From: Branchiostoma floridae
Taxonomy: Eukaryota; Chordata; Leptocardii; Amphioxiformes; Branchiostomatidae
Direction: 5' to 3'
Assembly: GCF_000003815.2 (NCBI RefSeq)
Contig: NC_049983.1
Span: 24,494,634 to 24,558,633 of the forward strand
DNA length: 64,000 nt
A model generated the notes under the pieces. The model had not been told where the DNA came from, ran no database searches, and saw only the letters and a list, made by a program, of their open reading frames with translations. Each line of letters opens with the position of its first letter. The first letter of the stretch is position 1. The translations under genes were made by a program, and so were the position numbers. Positions 12,173-25,234 of the stretch are shown piece by piece.

Positions 12173-12255
12173 CTGTGAGGCAAGGAGAAGAGTGTGACGA
12201 GGAAGAGAGTAAGGGCACCGACGGTACAACCGGAGGCCAGCAGCAGAGATGCCAT
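12173..12255 (-). CDS. Gene A coding exon 1: start and signal peptide
   Basis: The ATG is at 12255-12253, and 83 coding bases end at CAG|GTGAGT, a strong donor. The exon encodes a start MASLLL, a hydrophobic core (ALTLFLVTLF) and then SLPH. This is a typical cleavable signal peptide, as expected for a Cys-loop receptor whose N-terminal domain is extracellular. The exon ends in phase 2 and the first base of exon 2 completes an Arg codon. Intron 1 is only about 109 bp. The frame is short and uses a splice junction, so it was read from the sequence directly. The start was chosen because it is the only in-frame ATG giving a signal peptide joined to exon 2. No convincing TATA box was seen upstream. 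Confidence 0.8.
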
Positions 12256-12674
12256 TCTGTAGCATCGCTATTGGTATTCAGGGTGGCGCGCGCGTCCAGT
12301 TTGCTCCGCGAGTGTAGCGTATTAGTATAAGTATCAACCCATCATGTTTTATTAATAAGCAGAGCGGTTTTGGTGAGTCACATGGCTGCTGTGCGTTTGG
12401 TCGCTACCGAGTTCTTGGTCAATCTCAGCTGGTGTAGAGGACTGTTAGTCACTACAGTATCCGGTAATGGTCAGTCCAAATGGCTATCCCGGTCAGATTG
12501 GTACGGTCTGCTTAGATGGTACAGTCGAGTTTTCAGAACAGCTGCTTGGGACTTGATAAGCAACATTGATAGCAACTGTATGTTGAGCGCCAAGGAACGC
12601 AGATTTACCTTTGGGTCCGGCGCAGATCGATCTAAGATTAGAACAAAATCTCATCTACGTTTGTTGGGGCAAGG

Positions 12675-13015
12675 TTAATGTAAACTTAATCCTTCCATTC
12701 CACAGAAGAACGCTTTGTAGGTGAGGCGTAATGCCCAGTAAGTCTCAACTTCCTGCAATCTGTTGTACCACGAGATATTGTTTAACCTATCATCACGATT
12801 CCGTCTCGTCAACCAGATGAGAAAACGGCCCCAGTCGAAGTCGGACTGAACAGAAGAAATCCGTAACCGTGTAGGCGGCTGTTCTTCAGATCAATATACG
12901 TCTTACGAACGCCTCCTTGTCGGCGGAAGATTAATGGCACGGGATCGGGAAGCGTACTGAGCACGCAGACTGCTGGCAGCGGAACGGCTCTCACATCCAG
13001 CACAGCGTCCTTGCG
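12675..13015 (-). pseudogene. Coding-like remnant in two overlapping frames, unknown protein
   Basis: On the minus strand one open frame from about 13015 to 12812 contains RKDAVLDVRAVPLP and LPDPVPLIFRRQ. A second frame, open from 12890 to the TAA at 12677-12675, contains DFDWGRFLIWLTRRN and YNRLQEVETYWALRL. The residues look protein-like and the local GC rises against AT-rich flanks, as in coding sequence. A shift between frames near 12880 would join them. No family is recognised. It could be a decayed gene, a transposon fragment, or an untranslated upstream exon of gene A that is open by chance. Confidence 0.3.
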
Positions 13016-13501
13016 AAGGTCATTATCATTGTATTTTAGTTGTAAAATATTCGTATGTTTTGCTTTGTTGTCTTTAGAGTGATTCTGTTTTACATAGTAG
13101 ATCGAAAGATGTTAGATACTTCAGCACTGTAACTTTTGAACTGTAAATCTTGAAACGAGATTAAAATACAGCTTATGCGATGAATAAAGAAAAATAATGG
13201 TATAAATCTAACTTGTAATATAATCTTTTTCTTTTTTGTTTTCTTTCTAGCTCTTCAACCTTGGGGAAGCTGTTCAAAGGCTTCAAAAACGAAACCTATT
13301 TACACATATATTATATCGATATTCTAGGTATCTTCAGGTAGCAGGATATTGTGTACTTATGTATCTTAGTGCGTTCCGTCTCAATGTTGACGTTCCAATC
13401 CCAAGGCTTAAAGTGGTTTTATGTCTTCTTCATCAGATATGTTTCCGGTAGAACGGCTTGCTATGATTGTCTTACTCATGCTATAAACTTGACGGTGTGG
13501 C

Positions 13502-13985
13502 CACGCTCGGAAGATCTAGACTTATCTATTTTCCAAGCAGATCCTACGGTAGCATGATATAGTATCAAAAGCTGGCAAGGGAGTGTAGCTGGCCTCAGAG
13601 AAGGCGTTTGCCAGTGAACACCAACAGACCGGCTACTCTCTTTGTGCCCACGGTCAGAAGATGTAGACTTATCTATTCTCCAAGCAGATCCTACGGTAGC
13701 ACACTTGGGTAGCTTAAGATAGTACAATATATAATGTTTTCTTGCAAGTTCATGCCCATGGGGCCAATTGCAAGTGAGCAAAATGAAATGTGCAAATAAT
13801 CTACATTGCAAAGATTAACTGATTGTACGTACATACAGGATATCGAATACGATAACATTCTAAAGCCTACATTAGATAGTATCAAAAGCTGGCAAGGGAG
13901 TGTAGCCGGCCTCAGAGAAGGCGGTTGCCCGTGAACACCAACAGGCCGGCTACTCTCCTTTGTCAGCTTTTGCCACTACTAGTAT
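13502..13985. repeat. Nested duplicated hairpin elements
   Basis: Two blocks are each present twice. GACTTATCTATT..CCAAGCAGATCC lies at 13502-13554 and 13648-13700. AGTATCAAAAGCTGGCAAGG through CCGGCTACTCTC lies at 13556-13645 and 13876-13965. Within the second block GGAGTGTAGCCGGCCT is the inverse of AGGCCGGCTACTCTCC, and AAAAGCTG faces CAGCTTTTG, so each copy can fold into a hairpin. This suggests a small MITE family with local transposition or duplication. Confidence 0.75.
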
Positions 13986-15369
13986 CTTATGCTACCTAGT
14001 AGATATAGTAAAATCAACTAGCTTTGGCGATGGAGTTTTTTGAAATTTAAAAAAGTTTCATCATCACAGTGTTCACCAAGCAAACTAGGTGCGAAACTAA
14101 TAGTGTATCCGAACAAAGTCAAAGCACAGGCAGAGGTAAAGTTGGGCCATGCATTGCTGTTGCAGACATGACATAATGGGTCCGCCAGAATGGCTGCAAC
14201 GAAGCCGCCCCAGGCAACGTTCAAATTTACATGTAAGTATCCATCTGATGAAAGCTGTTTTCCGGGTCATGAACCAGGGCGCGTGGGACAGTGTATAAGG
14301 GAGTAGATAATGTCGTTGCCATGCGGCCTGGAAAAGATAGACAGATAGCGAGATATAAATAATCAATGTGTAATGTCCTCTCTCCCAGTAACGCCCATGT
14401 TTCCTGTTAGCGTAGATCTTTGATATACAGACTGGATTCGGCCATTGCGCTGTAAGACTGCCAAGGATCTGTTCTTGGACTCATCGTCTGCTTGATAATG
14501 CCAATGTTATACCTGCGGTCGTGTATCTTCGGAATCTGTTCTATCGGATTCTGCCTGTGTAGACGAGCGCTAATGATCTCAAGTGCCAAAAGTCTGTCAA
14601 ATATGATCAAGTATTCCACAGTGACATGTATCTTTGGAAGTGGTCCGGTCTAATTTACGATTTTTTTTATTTGACTTATTCGACTGTACATGTATAATGA
14701 GAAATACAGTCAGGGCTACCCCACTATCCGGAGGCTATTATCAAGGTCTAGCTCTGGTAACAATACAACATACAATAACAGCGTTAGATTTACCGATACA
14801 TGAGGGTTTTTTTTCAATCTAGCTTATTCAGACAACGCAAGGTACGAATAACGCAAGGTACGAATTACAGAGGCGATCTATGTTTACAAGTTCGACAGCT
14901 ATATGTAATGCATTACTTTAATAGATCTGTACTGAAGCTGTCCTCATTAGAAAAGATTTTGTAATTTTGAAATTGGAACCGATGCCAGTAAGATAAAATG
15001 CATGAGCTGTGCCTATGAATATGTATATATGGCTAAATATAAGCATTTTGCATAATATGACCAATTCTTTGAGATTGTTTTATGACCTCCCTAACTACTT
15101 CCAGATGCCCGTCGTTATCTATCCTGGTTCTACATCGATTGGAGAATAGAACAGACCAATATTAATGAATGCAGAAGGAGCAATAAATATCACTGTAGGG
15201 GCCGGATTTGCTCTTGTGTCGCTGATATCGGGAAGTTTTACGGTTAGGCGTACCGGCGGCAAGTTTGTTTGATGTCTCCCCCACGACTCATGAAGCGTGC
15301 TACTTTAGATATGATATAACGTGGAACACATCAAGTGTCTGAAATAGACAGAAACGACCAACGACTGTT

Positions 15370-15565
15370 ATATATATATATAGAGAGAGAGATAAACCAA
15401 CCGTCATTTTAATGTGACCAAACCTCAATGTGAGGAGACGCTGGCACTGACGCGCGCACACACACAAACACAAACAAACATAATAAATACTGAGGCACAC
15501 ACACACATATACACACACCACACACATACACACAAAGAGAGAGCGATAGAGAGAGAGAGACCAGG
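15370..15565. repeat. Compound microsatellite (TA, GA, CA)
   Basis: (TA)n at 15370-15381 and (GA)n after it, then interrupted (CA)n from about 15455 to 15535, then another (GA)n to 15560. The open frames across it are repeat artefacts of Leu/Ser/Cys/Val. Confidence 0.9.
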
Positions 15566-16422
15566 TGCTGTCGAATAGGTAACAAATGGTACACAGATGT
15601 CGCGGCATTGGTAAACATCTGCAGCAGCAGTGAACATCTGCAGCAGCAGTGATTGTCTGATTCATCACATCCGGGAAGACAGGCACTTGTGTAGGTCGTA
15701 CTGGATTCACTGACCCAGCATCAGTTTTTATACATGACCCTTTGATATAACATTTGAAGGCTAGATGAGTGACCAGCCAGGGTTGCTCTATTGATCAAAT
15801 GAAATTGCTGTTTGGCGACCTCCCTTGTAATTGTGGATGTTGATGTATAGTCCCTAAGGTGCCACCAAAGACGAGAACCAAGTATTTGCTGCAAATTTAT
15901 TATAATTAGAAGCGTGGATCAGATTCTCACTTGTCACTAGACTTCAACGAGATTAAGTTTGATATAACTGCTTTCCAAACAGTGTTACACCTTCAGCTGT
16001 ACATGCTTTCACATCGATAACTCCACAGCCTGAATTACAAGTACACTCATGGTATGATTAATGGCAACTGCTGCAATCAGTGGTGCAAGCGGGATGCCAG
16101 CGTAATTAGAACGGATGACGTCAGAGACACAGTGGCCACCGAAGGGAGGATAAGCAGAAATAAGCCGAGAAATAATTATCAATTTACCGTCGCTCGGAGA
16201 GAACCCTACAGGTCCCTTCACTCTAAAACGCACGTCTGGGTTCAGGAGAGTTCGGTACAAGTTAGTTACTTGTGAGGTTATATAACATATCTACTCCACT
16301 AGGGACAAAAGGACTCACAATCAGGCGGCCGTAATTGGCAGTAAATCGGCGCGGTGGGAATAGGATGGGAGCCGGGGTCGTGCTGCCAAGGCCGGAATGT
16401 CGATCCACCTGAAACATTACCA

Positions 16423-16650
16423 GGCCATGTTGATTTGATTATATGAATGACATCTTCTGGGAATCCGAAAACTGATGCCAGCGTGCGTTAAAAAGAAGTT
16501 TGACAAGAAAAGTTGCTTTTATTTTTAAATCAAGGTGGCCAGGAAGGTTGAATAAAGGAATGAACATAAAAAATAGTTTACCAAACAATAGGTTCTTTAT
16601 TTTCGTTCTTTCACATGTTTTTTTGACCTTGTAATCTTCGAATTCTGTCA
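16423..16650. mobile_element. MITE family 1, left-end copy (truncated)
   Basis: It starts GGCCATGTTGATTTGATTAT, then ATGAATGACATC and AAAACTGATGC.AGCGTGCG. It is the same terminal sequence as at 26210 and 29485. Interior text (TTTACCAAACAATAGGTTCTT) also matches the 29485 copy. No matching right end was found. Confidence 0.65.
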
Positions 16651-19090
16651 GCGGACTGGCTCTGCGAGGCAATGTGAGGCAGTCAGGACTTCCAGGAGTC
16701 ACATGGAACTTATCTTGGGACTCACTTCGTTCATATACCAACGTCTCTATGTCAAAGTGTCATACTGGACACCATCTTAACACATTCTCGGCATCGATCA
16801 CAATCGCGATATCTGTTAACAAAGACTCTTGTAGCATCCTACAACGTTTACAACCCTTTAACTTGCTATATATACAAATAATTCAATATATTTGTCAACC
16901 TAACAATGTAATTGTTCACGTTGCAGTTATACATTTATAAAACTTTTACTGCACGATATTGGACGCACGGCGTTTTGTAGTGAGGAGTTGTAATAGGAAA
17001 TTGATCTAAAGTATATATCCGTAGCCGCAGCTTATAATGGTTAATATTCAAACAATGTCTTATTTTGGTACACTTTGACTTTCGTGGATAGTTGACATTG
17101 ATGCATTATGAAATTGCAGATTGTGGTATTTCGTTACTCTTTAAGCAGAGGTTAGACTCCGGCTGTTTTCTAACGTTTCTTAGTAGCTTTTATCGGACTT
17201 TCAATTTTGGAAATATATCTTGTATGTTAGGTTTTGACACAGAGAAGTATAGTGAAAGCCCGATAAAATGACTAAAAACGTGAACCTCTGCTTGGAGAGA
17301 GCTACTTCATCGCCATGTTGCTCCTTGTTGTCTTGCGTACCAGAAGAAGGTGTTTTTTTTCGGGGGGGGGGGGGTATTTGAGGCAAACATGTGGTGTTGT
17401 TTTAAATTAAGTAGTTTGCCTGAAGACGCCAACTACAATCTTAAAAAAAAATGGAAAAAATATGTCGAAATTCTCGATTGTTTGCGGAAATCATTAGGTG
17501 TCTTATAAGGTTTCCCCTCGGCATTCTTTATTCTTGTGGCATTTGATGTATCGGTAAATTATCGTCGTTCTGTGCAACACTTCCCCAGTTTAAGCTGAAG
17601 CATCAATCAAATGCTTCAAACGCCAAAGTCCCCGTTGGGTGATTTCCTGAATTTTTGTCTCTTCCTAGTCTTGTAGACTGCGGACCGTAATGCCCACTAA
17701 TTGCTTCTCGGAGGAAAATGGAGACATCTTCAGGGAGCGACGGTCCTCTGAGATGCACGACAATACAATACTACTTAGCACGCAGCCTAATTACTAGAAA
17801 AGTTTCCTGGTTCGAAGTGTTCAGTGCTGTTCATGAATAATTCTCTCAGAACCTGACCAGAACGCTAATTCAATAGCAATGCAAGATCCTTCTCTTTGGT
17901 CATATTCCTACGTACTTCTATATGATTTGTAAATTATGTTTTGTATTCATTATTTCTTTTGATCACTTGTAATGTAACTTTGAGACTTTGAGACTTTATT
18001 TGAAAATCCATTAGTGACGTGCCATAGGGCACGCCACTAATCTTCCTGGACTTCATACAGACGACATACTAGTACATACAGTGATCATTATTTACATACA
18101 TGTGAATTAAAAACAGTCATCAGCCATGCCATCATTATACACACAGTGCATAAAAAGGAGCAGTCAATACATAATATATACACAATACAAAATACACAAG
18201 TCAATGGAACTGCCAAGATCTATTTACAACTTAGTACAAGTTTCAATTCAGGCTGGGGATCAGATCACAGAGGCCCTTTTTAATGATCTTACAGATTGGG
18301 TAGACTGTCCATTAGTATTCACGTTATGATTTGGACCTATGTTGCGTTTTTTCGTTCAATCTAATTATGTATGATTCAAATCTTTCTGCGATTCAGTTCT
18401 AGGGGAGTCCCAACAAAAGCTACATAGGCTTCTGCTCACCTCCTGCATGTACTTCAATTCTGTATACCATTCTATTTTCAACCCATGTGATATGTGCGAA
18501 TAGATAAAGAACGTAAAGAACAACAATGCCCATCTTGTTAAGCTTAAAACCCCAACTAGAAGCTTTTCGGTTTGATTTTACTACCTTAACGTTGGACTGA
18601 AAGGAACAAAGCTTTGTGTTTATTTCCTAGAAAGTAAACGGCCTTCTTGGAAAACCGTATCTGTCGTATTTCAGCGGATTAGGTGTGACATTGTAGACGC
18701 CTGATGCTATAAATTATGTCTGCCCTATAAAGTGAGCTATACAGAAACCCAAACTGAAGCAAAAATCCTAAGCATATATCTCACTGTCTGCTGACAAAGC
18801 ACAAGTGTAACTCTAACTAAGGCCCCTGACATAATTCAAACAGGAGCTAGGACATGCACCTACTTGTTGGAACCCATTTACGATTGACGAATCCGATGGA
18901 TTACATACCCCTTGGTAATGCCTGTGATTTATACCATAAGGGAAAACATTTCTAGGTCACCCAATGTGTCTATTTAAGTAGACCCTTCTTTTGCCATTAT
19001 TTGGCTGAGTGAGTCGATACGGGATGCATTAACGGTCATCAATCGCTTCTCTGGTCTTGTCTTCATCATTTTATCAGTATCATTAGTGTC

Positions 19091-19552
19091 GGCCACAGCA
19101 AGTAAACGTTATGGGAGACATCAGCGAGCTTTTAATCTTCATCTGCTTTCAGAAAAAACAACAACTAGATTTTGCTTACATTTTCAGGAATATATCAAAA
19201 TAGGCTAATAGATTGTGTTGTACCTAGAAATGGCACTAAGGGGGTAGCGATGACTCTGGTTTCAGAAATAAAACTTTTTGGATAGTTGTAAGGCACCAAT
19301 ATGGAAGCCATAAATGTAGTTGCCAATTTGGTAAGGATATAAATTCTATAACACTGATTCAATTCTATAATATAGAAACGAAAGCCTAGTTAGTTTGATT
19401 GCATCTTTTGTTACTTCAATCCTTGTTACATCGTTTATGATGTCTATCTCAAAAATTAATTTAGCCATCTTTTCTTTTTAATCCTCTCTCGCTAACTTTG
19501 CAATCTGCAGAGGATGTTATTCATTAAATTTACTTCGTTCTTGATGTGGCTT
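19091..19552. mobile_element. MITE family 2, copy 1
   Basis: The left end GGCCACAGCAAGTAAACGTT with ATGGGAGACATC faces a diverged inverted right end GATGTTATTCATTAAATTTA..GATGTGGC. The interior phrase ATGTAGTTGCCAA is shared with the 30459 copy. There is no transposase frame, so it is non-autonomous. Confidence 0.75.
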
Positions 19553-20035
19553 TTGTTGAGAAATATCGACGGGCCAGGTGGGATCATCTGTTTTATTTCA
19601 TATCCATTTGGCGTACATGCAAAAAAAATTACAGAAGACAGACAAAAGCTACGGGCAGTCTTCGTGCAAGATGTTAAGAGTGCTAAAGAAGTATTTTGTA
19701 CCATGTATTGTGTGTATAGACTTATGCATAAGCACTTGAAACGATGTAGATTTTATCTCTTAACAACCTTGATATAAACCTTGTCTAACCTTGCCTCTTC
19801 CCTCATGACCACAATGAAAAGAGGCCGATTTGAGCTTTTATAAATAAACAAAGGTTCACATAAACAAACAAACGAGACATGAAAGGAACGACAACCGCAC
19901 AATGAGGACGAATATTCTGTGGATTTGGGACAATGCTTTCTTCAAGAGTGGTCGTGTTTTTTTTTCTACCGTTACAAGTAATTATGTCAACATGTGAAAG
20001 GCGGATCATCTATCATATAGTGTAAATGTATTAAA

Positions 20036-20163
20036 GTTCGCTGGGATTTAAATTCGCGGTAGCGGGAAAATGGTGTTTTCGCGGTGGTTTTAAGTTCATG
20101 GTGTAGTGGTCACCGCAAAAACCGCAAATATAAAACCACCGTGAACATTTCTGCATTTACAGT
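20036..20163. mobile_element. MITE family 3 (TTCGCGG-rich hairpin), copy 1
   Basis: Inverted text: TTCGCGGTGGTTTTAAGTTC near the left half and AAAACCACCGTGAACATTTC in the right half, ending CTGCATTTACAGTA. It is a strong hairpin, unusually rich in CGCG for this AT-rich background. Relatives are at 44873 and 49050. Confidence 0.75.
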
Positions 20164-20934
20164 AATTTCTTTATAAAAAATGTAGCCCTTCCAACTCCGG
20201 ATCCGCTGTCGTTCCTGTAAGAAGACTAATTCGGATTTACTGCAGTATACACGGAGTAAAACAGCCCTTTGCATCGCTAACTTCTCCAAATTTATTCCCC
20301 ATCTCTTGTTTCAAGGACATCCCTCGACGTAGAACCTTTAATATCATGTTTCTCGAGTTACAGGCTGTAATTTTGATCCTGCGGCGTACAGCACCTACTG
20401 TGTTTCACAAGAATACTATTATTACGTTCTATTTGGTAAAATTATGAGGTACTCTCTACACCGGGTAAGGCCAACATCGCGGCACGTACTACCCAATAAG
20501 AGCTATTGAAGTGAAAGGGATCTTGACTAAAATGAGTCTAACTATGTGCAAAATCACAGCAGAATACAGCCTTTATATTTAACCTTGAGATGTCTTTTTC
20601 AAGTGCCTAAAGGACGCGTTGTTCCTTAGATAGCGGCCATGATCAATTTATAACAGCTTATTGGCTACAGGCAGTCATTTCTTTAATGTCACGAACCACT
20701 CAATCCTACTGTGCGGAAAATACAGTTGACTATCATGTGACTACATGGTGCCCATTGCCGTTTAACCACTAAGTACCTAAGGGCTGGCGAATGCAAGCCA
20801 TATTGATTGTAAGCTACCACACTTACACCGTGTTTGGGCATACAACTGTGCTGCGTATGGTAGTGCTGTTTGTAAACTTAAATTTTATATCTTAGGTCAA
20901 CTAAATGATATCTCATATTGCCTTTACGAATATG

Positions 20935-21735
20935 TTACTTATTCTCTTCGCCAAGAAGAGTATGAGATTGCTGACTTGGGTCTGTATGTAGGTCAACAGC
21001 ATATAACTCGAAAAATTGTGGATGGAACTTTGTGATTTTTGGTAGGTGTGTAGTGGTTGTCGAAAGGAATGCCAAGTTTGAAAACGGTTTACCTGGCGTT
21101 TTCCTAAGGTACTGCAGCGAGCTTGGTATTTTTTTTGCGGTTTGTTTTGGCCAGCATAAGTCAAAATCTAGCTGAGCGATTTTCACGAAACTTGGTAGGT
21201 GTGTAGCGGTTATAGAGAGGAAGGTCAAGTGCGAAAATGGTTTACCTAGCTCTTACCTACGGTGCTGTAGCGGGATTTGTATGTAAGTGCGTTTGTCTGT
21301 ATGCAAGATAACTCGAGAACCCTTGAATTGATCCTGATTATATTTGTTAGGTGGACGGGGGTTAGGAAAACAAAGGTCAAGTTCGATAATGGGCAGTGGC
21401 TGCCTAAGGTACTGCAGCAAAACTTTTAATTTTGACACTTCGTGTTCTGGACATGCTGTGGTCATGATTTTTGAGTGGTAGATAGCCCTTGTAACAGAGA
21501 GTAAGTGCTGTGAGTTTGGACCCCCTAGCGGCTTTTTTTAACCATTTTCCGTTAGGACGGTAGCGGGCCGAGTGTGTGCGTCCGTTTGTTTGTGGAATGC
21601 ATAACTCGAGAAGCCTTGAAAAAATCCTGATAATATTTGGTAGGTGGGTAGGGGTCAGGAAAACAAAGATAAATTATTATAGTGGGCCCCCTAGCAGCTT
21701 CATAAGGTACTGCAGCAAAACTTATTAACAGAAAA
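20935..21735. repeat. Diverged tandem repeat with TAACTCGA and GGTACTGCAGC motifs
   Basis: About five diverged units of roughly 120-200 bp. Each has ATAACTCGA.AA, then TTTGGTAGGTGTGTAG or TGGGTAGG, then AAGGTCAAGTT, and ends TAAGGTACTGCAGC. No function is recognised. The frames across it are chance frames shared by the repeat. Confidence 0.8.
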
Positions 21736-24408
21736 AAAACTGTGGTCTATATATCTCATTTTGACCTATATCTATGGACACAGCTGTTACAGATGTTTTG
21801 CTGGAGCAGCCTTAGCTTGTGAGCTGGACGCCCTTACACTGGGGACAAAGTCTTTGACAAGCATGAAATGCTGATTGACCAGGGATGCTACCATGTCATC
21901 TGTCAGGTCACAGTCTGGTTTTGGTAATGTTTGTGTGTTTGCATGTGAGGAACACAGTTCATGCAGTCATTTGCTATTTAGTAATACATGAATAAGACCT
22001 TAAAGTCTTAAATAAAGGCATGATTATTTGGCGAAGAGATGGGTTCGTTGAACTCTAGTTACAACTGATTTTATGTACAATTTGCATTCACATTGGGTAT
22101 GAAGTTTCAGCACAGTATGCAAAAGAAGAACCGCGTCTTTCGAACCGACTGTCGAGTTTTCTTAACAAATACAAGGTTTAGAAAGCCCTTGAGGACGTAC
22201 ATGAATAACATACTGCGAATGCCAACTCCAATCTACTGTCTAGTCATGATAGATAGAACGATGCTTAGTCTAGATCTGCAGATTGCTTTACTTGATGTGG
22301 AAGGTGTGGTACTCTAGATTACATTGAGTATCAGATTGCTGGCGCTAAACTAGATTTGGGTGATTAAAATGATTAATTGGACATTTGCCCTAGAATAATG
22401 CTATCAACACTCCTCATAGACCATTCCTCTTGTGCTTAGGTCATATATGTTCACTCATCTTGCAATAAATCAACTCTCACTGGAAAAATTGTTGTTTTTT
22501 CTTGCTTTGTAGATAGATCTGCTCTTCAATCAGATATTAAATGTGGTGGACTCGTCTCAGTCTTAAACTTCCCCCGCTTTCTCACATTGTTTACATTGGT
22601 TTTTAACATTGATGTGCGGAATGGATAGTTTTGCAACTCCACAAAATGTCAGCTTGTTATCCCAACTGCAGTGACCACTGGCATTGTACGCTACCTATCT
22701 GGTCGCTGGTAAAGTTTTGAGCATATCAAGTCAGGCTACGGTGATCATGGTTTATATAACAAATGTTTTGGTAGCAGACTGATATATTATTTAAACGACC
22801 ATGTCCTTATATAACCATGTATATGTCTGATAACCTCAGCATAATGCCATGTATCACTTTGGGGAAATTTGCAGCTGCAGGGTTGGCGATTGAAAGTTGA
22901 TTTCTCCCTCGTCTGTCATCGTGAATCTTTAATCCATGAGCAGAACCGGCGCACCCAGCGCGGCATATCCATCACGCTACATTAGCGCCTTGACTTAAGC
23001 ATCCATGCCCAATGGTTCCGTAGTCCTGATGAAAAATTGGCCACTTTGTGAGAGCCAACATCAATCTGGATGAGAACATGTTGGGGCAGCGGTTTCTTCA
23101 CAGCCATCTGTAAGGATTGATGGTATTCGGCTTAATAAACTTGGCATGCCAAACTTTTTTTTAAATCAGTGTTGAGTTTCTCAGGTACTAAATATATAAT
23201 AAGGATGCTAAGTTTTTTTCGCAACGTTTTTTGATCGTGAACTTGTTCCAATGGGTAAGAACACTATAAACAGCGTTTGTAACTTTCTCATTCGTGTTTT
23301 GATTCTGGTCCACTTTTATATTATATGCAAATGCAAATTAAGTCGACCTTACTTTTAACGCACTTCCTTTGCAGGACACATGGAATCTCCTGAGATCATT
23401 CCAACCATGAAAAAAGAGATTCTGTGACCTCATTTTTTTCATTTCATGTATTTATTTTACAAGGGTAGAATCACACTCAGGCTACTGCCTCTTTTTCATT
23501 TGTCCCTGGACACGTACATAAACAAACAACATAATAAGGACAATGATACATGACACTTTTTTTATTACAGCTGTAGGATGCGACCGCCGTGCCACCAAGA
23601 GGTGACGGATCGCTCAGTGGAGTTCAAACATAAGATCATTTATTTCAAATTTTCTAGGTCCTTTAAATCATTTTTTAAATGTATTGCATCATATTCCATT
23701 TATGAAATAAATTGTCGCACAGATCGCATCTTTGTGGCTGTACGGACATTTAGCGTTCGCCGTCTAATGAAAAGGATGCCGTAACGTTGATGTCTTGGCT
23801 TCCTGCACTGTTCTCCTACAGTACCTCTCTGTCGCAGTGTTTTCATACCTTCCCAGTATCGACCGCATGCATCACACAGTTCAGTGAACTGTTCACGGCC
23901 GGTCGTCTGAAGCTGTGTCACAAGAGACGATCAGTCACGCCGCATTTCAGGCAACTCAGCAACTTTACAGGCCCCAGGAATCGTTTCAATCTCCCATCCA
24001 ATGATCATTAGCCCAAAGTGATGTCTGCAAAATCTACCGACTTGTTTATATCTGTGAAGATACTGGCTGCTCGGCTGAAGATCTGCCCAAGGCTATGGAC
24101 GATAGGGAAGGATGGAGGGAGAGAGTCATGTCCATCGGACGGTAACGACGATGATGATCATCGTACATGGTACACTGTACATTAACTTCCCAGGCGTGAT
24201 TGGCCATCGATATGTATCCATTGGTGACAGTCCATGTTTCTAAAGTAAGATTGTGGATGCGGATCCTTCCCTCATACAAATATTAACTGAAGGACGTTCC
24301 TAATAAGACTGATAATGGCTGTTTTTTTAAAACAAATCCAATGCCTTGCTGATGATGCATCACTGAATGATTACAAATGGTGACATATGTTTTGATACTA
24401 GTATTATA

Positions 24409-24909
24409 CAGTTGTTTGTCCCTTAGAAAGACATCTGGTTCATAGTTCAAGTTTTGAACTTTTATTCAGCCTGTCGGCCACAAGGAAAGGGAACGTCATC
24501 CACAAGTTGTCCAAAGCCCGCAAGATGCTGAGAAGCCAGAGCTACACGCCAGAGCAAGATGAACAGCTGAGGGAAGACAACAGTTCGGAAAAATACAGAT
24601 CAGGTCCCCTCTTTACTTCCTGAATATTGAATATGTAAACAGACATTTTATGACATGTGTAATTGTTCTAGAAAAATAGATGAAGTCATGCTATATGTCA
24701 CCTAAGGACAGGGCAACCTGCCTCTAGGATCTAAGGTGCGTATGCACCAAGGGCAGAATGCACTGGAAAGGTACATAAGTGCAAACTTCACTGTATTAGC
24801 CTCTAGGCACTGAAGAAGCTGTACATAGCGAAACTAGTTTGGCCGACAGGCTGAATTAAAGTTCAAAACCGCATAGCTCCAGATGTCTTTCTGAGGGACG
24901 ACTGCAGTG
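24409..24909. mobile_element. Foldback/MITE with about 72-bp inverted ends
   Basis: The left arm (24409-24480) carries AGAAAGACATCTGG, GTTTTGAACTTT and ATTCAGCCTGTCGGCC. The right arm (24839-24909) is its inverse complement with small changes. It is a non-autonomous element of about 500 bp. Next to the right arm is a hammerhead-like core (24810-24834), and inside the element is a 49-codon open frame. No target duplication was confirmed. Confidence 0.75.
24474..24623 (+). CDS. Exon-like open frame inside the foldback, unknown
   Basis: A frame of 49 codons runs to the TGA at 24621. It encodes SATRKGNVIHKLSKARKML, then RSQSYTPEQDEQLRED and NSSEKYRSG. The upstream text TTTATTCAG resembles a splice acceptor. 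Composition (Lys, Glu, Gln, Arg) suggests a helical coding exon rather than noise, but there is no start codon and no recognised family. It begins inside the left inverted arm, so it may be a captured gene fragment. It could also be chance. Confidence 0.3.
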   Translation, partial: SATRKGNVIHKLSKARKMLRSQSYTPEQDEQLREDNSSEKYRSGPLFTS

Positions 24910-25234
24910 TGCAAGATGTCGGTAGCTTGAGGAATGAATCTACTCTACTATATACTCGGCCTATGACTGGTTTCGTGTAACAGTATTTCGTGCAATATTA
25001 TCCTGAGCAAGTACCCTTCATATGCACAAAGGTTGTATTACTACAAGGTAACGGTCTGGTTAAATGGTTTTGTCCTACACACAGATTAGGACAGGATGTT
25101 GGTATGGATCTATGTTACACTATATCACCGGAATTTCATTTGCACAGGGGGTGTCAAACTGCGCATCCATGACCCTTTAAGATATATGACGTCGCACCTT
25201 TTCCTCATTCGGATGGTGGGCTTAGTCTCCTAGT

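Larger units (their letters stand above)
150..12255 (-). other. Gene A: GABA-A/rho-like receptor subunit gene, 5' part
   Basis: This entry gives the gene span. Coding exons on the minus strand are 12173-12255, 11966-12063, 10438-10505 and 150-370. The gene continues past the left edge with the Cys-loop, transmembrane and M4 exons. Exon phases run 2, 1, 0, 2, and every junction is GT/AG. The lengths 68 and 221 bp are those of exons 3 and 4 in vertebrate GABA-A subunit genes, which is family knowledge. The product is predicted to be a plasma-membrane subunit of a pentameric ligand-gated chloride channel. The tract DGRLV..LWVPD, the motif SEVDMDYTLT and [10 protein letters not shown] look closest to the rho and beta branches. 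Subfamily assignment by eye is uncertain. It lies downstream of gene B on the same strand. Confidence 0.85.

Noticed and set aside
15300-15710. 136-codon minus-strand frame rich in Cys, Val and Leu
   Set aside because: It is produced by translating CA, GA and TA microsatellites.
16054-16275. Overlapping open frames on both strands near 16.1 kb
   Set aside because: Short, no recognised motif, and the two strands compete; treated as chance.
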